Below, in pieces: positions 60,701 to 64,000 of a stretch of 64,000 nt of DNA. The stretch is from Hymenobacter cellulosivorans. GTDB taxonomy: Bacteria; Bacteroidota; Bacteroidia; Cytophagales; Hymenobacteraceae. How positions within the stretch are numbered: position 1 is the stretch's first letter; every line of letters starts with the position of its first letter. The stretch lies in NCBI RefSeq assembly GCF_022919135.1, contig NZ_CP095049.1, forward strand, positions 4,406,501-4,470,500, in the 5' to 3' direction. The notes beneath the pieces are model-generated. The model was given only the letters and a program-made list of their open reading frames with translations, was not told the origin of the DNA and did no database searches. The translations under genes were made by a program, and so were the position numbers.

Positions 60701-61072
60701 ATGCAAACCACCTTTCCCTTCAAGATTTTCGCCCTGCCCGCCGACATGCGCGTGGAGGATTTCCAGTTCGGTATCACCGCTAACGTAGAGGCCGACCCGG
60801 CCCTGGAAGGCCACTTCTACCTGTTCGAGAAGCACGGCTACGGCGGCGGGGGCACCAGCTGGGAAGAGCACATCCTGACCATTCTGGAAGAGGAAGCGCC
60901 CGACCTGCTGGAGCACATCGAAGGCTTCTCCACGGAGGCCAACCTGCTGCTCTACGCCGACTCGGAAGCGGCCGTGCGCGAGTTCGTGCGCCTGATCCAG
61001 CCCATCTTCGCCGATTTGGGCAGCCTGAATAAGTACCTGAGCCAAACCGATTCAAGCGACTTTTTCGCGTAA
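60701..61072 (+). CDS. small acidic protein of unknown function
   Basis: This 123-aa acidic soluble protein has beta-strand-like start MQTTFPFKIFALPADMRVED, a Gly cluster (HGYGGGGTSWEEHILTILEE) and a helical end (VREFVRLIQPIFADLGSLNK). It looks like a small immunity-type or ligand-binding fold. No toxin gene is adjacent, so I assign no role. Confidence 0.72.
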   Translation: MQTTFPFKIFALPADMRVEDFQFGITANVEADPALEGHFYLFEKHGYGGGGTSWEEHILTILEEEAPDLLEHIEGFSTEANLLLYADSEAAVREFVRLIQPIFADLGSLNKYLSQTDSSDFFA

Positions 61073-61139
61073 AAGAAGGGCGTGGCACTATTCTTCTGTT
61101 AGAAATTCCCCCTTCCTCTACCAGGCTACGCTGCTTTTC

Positions 61140-61403
61140 GTGCTTGCCTCCTGTGCCCGGTTAGCCCCCAGTGAGGAAACAAGAGCAGAGCTCAGCCAAA
61201 AGCAGCTTGGGGTAGTTAGTCAGGAAAAGACCTTGGTAGGCAGGGCGCTGATCATAAAGGGTGTCGACCCCATTACTCAGCCGGTCGTCATTGGGGCCGG
61301 CAATCCGGATGGACGCTACGAACTTGATCTGCTTGATGGGAAGGCCTTGCGCCAAGGTGGACTGCGGCAAATCCAGGGGAGCGGGGGCAGTAGTACCCTT
61401 TAA
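61140..61403 (+). pseudogene. possible lipoprotein remnant ending in a palindrome
   Basis: The open frame begins at GTG with a lipobox-like VLASCARLAP. The frame upstream is open and hydrophobic (FLYQATLLF) but has no start codon. 87 codons follow (VGRALIIKGVDPITQPVVIG then GNPDGRYELDLLDG). The stop lies within the inverted repeat at 61392. A lost start and an abrupt end suggest a gene remnant; a real short lipoprotein is possible. Confidence 0.35.
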
Positions 61404-61465
61404 AAAATAAAGTAGAAGGTACGCCTCAGCTGTAGTATCTTCTACTTTATTTTTTAAAGGGTACT
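61392..61465. terminator. large palindrome before the second HTH/coiled-coil gene
   Basis: 31-bp arms (61392-61422 and 61435-61465) match except one base, loop 12 nt. The A/T-rich arms would serve as a terminator. It ends 10 bp upstream of the 61476 ATG, so an operator role is also possible. Confidence 0.65.
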
Positions 61466-61475
61466 CCATTGTGTT

Positions 61476-62120
61476 ATGGGTCGTATTACGCCACCAACAT
61501 CCTTTTCTTCCAGCCGTGCTGCTACCGTGCGCGAGTGGTTTGCCCTCACCCAAGCCGATTTGGCTAGCTGGCTCGAGGTCACTGCCCGCCACGTAGAAGC
61601 AGTAGAAGCCGGCCGCCGCCAGTTTTCGCCCGCCGTGGAGCGTCGCCTAAGTCAGCTCGCGGATATGTGGATGACAACCCGCCTGCTCGGCCCTGATGGG
61701 CAGCCTCGGTCGGAGGCCTTGCCACTGCCGCCCCCCTTGCCTCCACCGCCCCCACCCGCCTATCAGGTGGCTGACGAAGCCTCGGAGCTACGCCGACGAC
61801 AGAGGCGCTGTGAGCACCTGGCCTATAACCTGCGCTACCAGCTCGAAAACATCGCCTTGCAGGATGCCGCGCTGCTGCGCCGCCGCCAGGGGTTGGCTGT
61901 GCTGCGCCAAGCCCTGGCTACGCCTGGTTCCGTCTTCGACCCCGGCTTCGTGCCGGCCGAGGCCGAAAAGTGGCTTGAGCGCCTTGAAGCTGCCACGGCC
62001 GCTGTGCCCCGCCCCGGCCCCCTGGCCCGGGCCCACCTGGTGCTGCGCGAGCGGCTGCTACGGGAGGAGGCCGAAGAGCTGGAGAAGCTGCTGACTGCGG
62101 AAACCACTTCGGCAGGGTGA
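61476..62120 (+). CDS. HTH plus coiled-coil protein (paralogue of 38743)
   Basis: This 214-aa protein has an N-terminal XRE-like HTH (about 18-60, VREWFALTQADLASWLEVTA, RHVEAVEAGRRQFSPAVERR). A Pro-rich linker (PPPLPPPPPPA) is followed by a helical C-terminal part. That part has CEHLAYNLRYQLENIALQDA, LAVLRQALATPGSVFDPGFV and AHLVLRERLLREEAEELEKL. The order, the Leu-Arg-x-Gln-Leu stretch and the closing coiled coil match the 38743 protein. Both are probably DNA-binding dimers; target and role are unknown. Confidence 0.72.
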   Translation: MGRITPPTSFSSSRAATVREWFALTQADLASWLEVTARHVEAVEAGRRQFSPAVERRLSQLADMWMTTRLLGPDGQPRSEALPLPPPLPPPPPPAYQVADEASELRRRQRRCEHLAYNLRYQLENIALQDAALLRRRQGLAVLRQALATPGSVFDPGFVPAEAEKWLERLEAATAAVPRPGPLARAHLVLRERLLREEAEELEKLLTAETTSAG

Positions 62121-62209
62121 AAACGGCTTTCTCCGGCGCTTTAGGGGAAAGCCTCTATATTGGCTGCGGGGAGCACGACTCAGGACAACCGCTTGCTTGC
62201 CGAAAGACA

Positions 62210-62812
62210 ATGAAAGTTTTTGCGTGGATACTTGGGGCTAGCCTGCTGCTGGCCCTGCCATTTCAGAGTGCGGCCCAGACCCGGAAACGGACCCGGGGGC
62301 GAGCCCGGATTCAGAAGACCGTGCCGGCAGCCAAAGCGGCAGTGGCCCCGGCCCTGGTGTACCAGGCCGCCTACCAGCACATTCTGCGCAGCCCGGAGTT
62401 TGAGGAATACCGCCAGCCCTGCGTGGCCGTCTTCGACAGCCTCGTGTTTCAGGACTATGTGACCTTTAGCGAGGCTCTGCGTACCGAGCTGAATTTTCCC
62501 AAAGACCACCCCCAGGTGCAGTTGCTCGACTCGCTTTTTCGCATGGATGAGCGGGCCGACCATAAGCCGTTTTACTCCCCCCTGGCGGCCAAGCTGACGG
62601 CCACTTCTGGTACCCAAAAAGGCTGTACGGTTATCCTGTTTTCCCGCCTGAGCCAGAATACGCTGCTGGCCGAGGTCAGCCTCAACGAGGAAGGCGGTGC
62701 CCGGGTGCGGGATATTGTGTCGCCGCTGAATAAGACCCTGCGCTACTTGCTGCTTTTCAGCCCCGATGGCAAAGTGAAGCGGTACTATACCAGGGTGCTC
62801 AACAATAATTGA
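62210..62812 (+). CDS. exported protein of unknown function
   Basis: This 200-aa protein has a signal peptide (MKVFAWILGASLLLALPFQS), a short basic segment (TRKRTRGRARIQKT) and an alpha/beta body. That body has PEFEEYRQPCVAVFDSLVFQ, FPKDHPQVQLLDSLFRMDER and TQKGCTVILFSRLSQNTLLA, ending in a strand-rich part (LRYLLLFSPDGKVKRYYTRV). No family recognised. The start is ATG 62210; upstream codons are not supported. It is convergent with the DUF5700 gene. Confidence 0.75.
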   Translation: MKVFAWILGASLLLALPFQSAAQTRKRTRGRARIQKTVPAAKAAVAPALVYQAAYQHILRSPEFEEYRQPCVAVFDSLVFQDYVTFSEALRTELNFPKDHPQVQLLDSLFRMDERADHKPFYSPLAAKLTATSGTQKGCTVILFSRLSQNTLLAEVSLNEEGGARVRDIVSPLNKTLRYLLLFSPDGKVKRYYTRVLNNN

Positions 62813-62891
62813 GCAAAGACAGAACCTCTTGCTGCGGTAGTGCGGGCCGGCGTCGGGCTTCCCGCACGACTTGCCGACAATGGGCCGCCGG

Positions 62892-63995
62892 CTACTGGGC
62901 CGCGCCCACGGCCTCGGCGGCGGGGGCTGGCCGGGGGTGGCTGTAGGTGCGGGCCAGCTGCTTCAGGTAGCGCATGGCCGCCGCCGAAAAGACGTAGGGC
63001 TTGGCTTTGTCCTTTTTGGCCGCTTTCTGATACAGCTGCACAAAGGCAAACCGGTCGTCGATGGTGGCCAACATTTGCTTGGTGTAGCCATTTCGCTCGA
63101 TAACGGAAGCCATGTAGAAGCCCGGCACATGGCCGTTGGACCCCCAGGAGAGCTGGCGGTAAAACTTCAGGCTGGCTCCGGCCCCGCCCCGGGCCTGGGA
63201 TTGCAGCACCGAGTCCATGCGTTGCAAAAAGGTGGGGGCCGGGTCCAGGCCCCAGGCTCGGATTCCCTGGGGGTCGCCCGGAAGCGCAACTTCCCACTTT
63301 TTGTCAATCAGATCGGGAATACCCTCCCCTTGCACGCGGAGCAGAATGCCCAGCAGACCTTCATCGGCAGCAGCAATGGTGCCTAGGTCGCTACCCTGAT
63401 TGAGCTGGTGGTGCATTTCGTGGCCTTCCAGGATGCCGGGCTTGATGGCGTGAGCATCCACGGCCGACCGCAGGCTGTAGAAAATGCCTTCGTGCTGCGA
63501 AGTGGCGTCATTGCCCATGGCCACATAATAGATTTTCAAATCGGCAACCCGGGTCTGGTAGCGCTTGGGCAGGTAGGCGTAGGCGTTGGTGTACATCAGG
63601 TCCACAGCGGCCGGGCTGGCCGCCACCTGGCTGATGAAGGCTTTGTATTCCTGCTCGCGCTGCTTGTAGTCGTTTACTAGCACGTAGTACCAGGACTTTG
63701 CCCGAATCTTGGCCTGCCGCAGCGAGTCGTGGCGGGGCATGTACACCACTTCGATAGCGCGGCGGTAGGCAGCCAGGTCGCGGGCCGAGAAGACGTTCTT
63801 CACGTAGACTTTGTTGCCGGGCAGTTCCAGAAAGTCCTGCCAGGCCTGGTCGGTCAGGGGCTGGTCCTGCCGCAGCTCGTTGGTGATTTCCCAGTAGCGG
63901 TTCACCGCGTCGACGTTGATGGTTTGGGCCGAGACGGGCGCTAGGTTTAGCGCAGAGACCAGCAGAAGTAAGAGGTAGTGGTAAGCTACACGCAT
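62892..63995 (-). CDS. putative zinc-dependent peptidase (DUF5700)
   Basis: This 367-aa exported protein has a signal peptide (MRVAYHYLLLLLVSALNLAP). A helical N-terminal part precedes the metalloprotease-type ILEGHEMHHQLNQGSDLGTI, with HExxH at about residue 197 and an Asp downstream. IAAADEGLLGILLRVQGEGI supplies a Glu that could be the third zinc ligand. The pattern is that of DUF5700 putative Zn-dependent proteases; activity is not proven. It begins 5 bp from the window end and is complete. Confidence 0.85.
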   Translation of the reverse strand: MRVAYHYLLLLLVSALNLAPVSAQTINVDAVNRYWEITNELRQDQPLTDQAWQDFLELPGNKVYVKNVFSARDLAAYRRAIEVVYMPRHDSLRQAKIRAKSWYYVLVNDYKQREQEYKAFISQVAASPAAVDLMYTNAYAYLPKRYQTRVADLKIYYVAMGNDATSQHEGIFYSLRSAVDAHAIKPGILEGHEMHHQLNQGSDLGTIAAADEGLLGILLRVQGEGIPDLIDKKWEVALPGDPQGIRAWGLDPAPTFLQRMDSVLQSQARGGAGASLKFYRQLSWGSNGHVPGFYMASVIERNGYTKQMLATIDDRFAFVQLYQKAAKKDKAKPYVFSAAAMRYLKQLARTYSHPRPAPAAEAVGAAQ

Positions 63996-64000
63996 AAAAG

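Noticed and set aside
62840..62867. Short GC inverted repeat between the 62210 and DUF5700 genes as terminator
   Set aside because: Only 7-bp arms, a 14-nt loop and no T tract; not distinguishable from chance in this GC-rich DNA.
1..64000. tRNA or rRNA genes
   Set aside because: No T-arm/anticodon-arm pattern or rRNA core sequence seen in any gap by eye; a tRNAscan run would be needed to exclude one fully.

Overview
The window looks like chromosome from a GC-rich Bacteroidota bacterium of the Hymenobacter/Cytophagales type. This rests on the protein families (T9SS sorting domains, TonB energy transducers with N-terminal MORN-like modules, DUF4369-TlpA lipoproteins, DUF6090, a fused E1 dehydrogenase), on the lack of Shine-Dalgarno sites, on recurrent TAnnTTTG promoter -7 boxes, and on strong hairpin terminators between convergent genes. 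No rRNA, tRNA, CRISPR array, integrase, transposase or phage gene was seen. The genus is inference.

Layout. 0.2-4 kb (minus): an HlyD-type adaptor, a TolC-type outer-membrane channel and the serine deaminase beta subunit. 4.2-8.5 kb: tryptophan 2,3-dioxygenase, a STAS-like protein, a TPR protein, a small protein and an MHS-family transporter. 8.6-11.7 kb: a cobalamin riboswitch leading into a hotdog thioesterase, a 95-bp palindrome, an FAD-dependent dehydrogenase and a CoA-binding protein. 12-15.3 kb: a large T9SS-exported protein that reads as two tandem seven-bladed propellers. 15.7-18.3 kb: a sigma factor / anti-sigma-like / beta-barrel operon. 18.4-26.6 kb: rRNA/tRNA methyltransferase, BamA/TamA-like lipoprotein, fused branched-chain/pyruvate E1, hemF, PAP2 phosphatase and an FMN reductase. 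26.6-32.6 kb: phosphodiester glycosidase, riboflavin synthase, sugar transferase, Pcm, a second thioesterase and a Pro/Ala-rich protein. 32.8-43 kb (mostly minus): TlpA lipoprotein, gatB, a decayed tonB cluster with two apparent deletion scars, an HTH/coiled-coil regulator, DUF6090 and alaS. 43.3-49.1 kb (plus): MerR regulator, DUF4241, dprA, a delta-60-repeat T9SS protein and a class IV aminotransferase. 49.1-53 kb (minus): small proteins, thyA, NTF2-like, cupin and a low-GC PP2C-like phosphatase. 53-64 kb: MMPL/RND exporter, several small membrane or envelope proteins, aldo/keto reductase, PPC-domain protein, DUF1810, alpha/beta hydrolase, a paralogue of the HTH/coiled-coil protein and a DUF5700 putative metalloprotease.

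Most of this is ordinary housekeeping and envelope content. The signals that ordinary annotation does not explain are: (1) six pairs of degenerate heptamer-like repeats in inverted orientation, nearly filling intergenic gaps and abutting start or stop codons; (2) two copies, 27 kb apart, of a MITE-like element with inverted ends; (3) a cobalamin riboswitch with no recognisable B12 gene after it; (4) two deletion junctions inside a three-member tonB cluster; and (5) a pair of HTH-plus-coiled-coil paralogues, each with a large palindrome at its 5' end.
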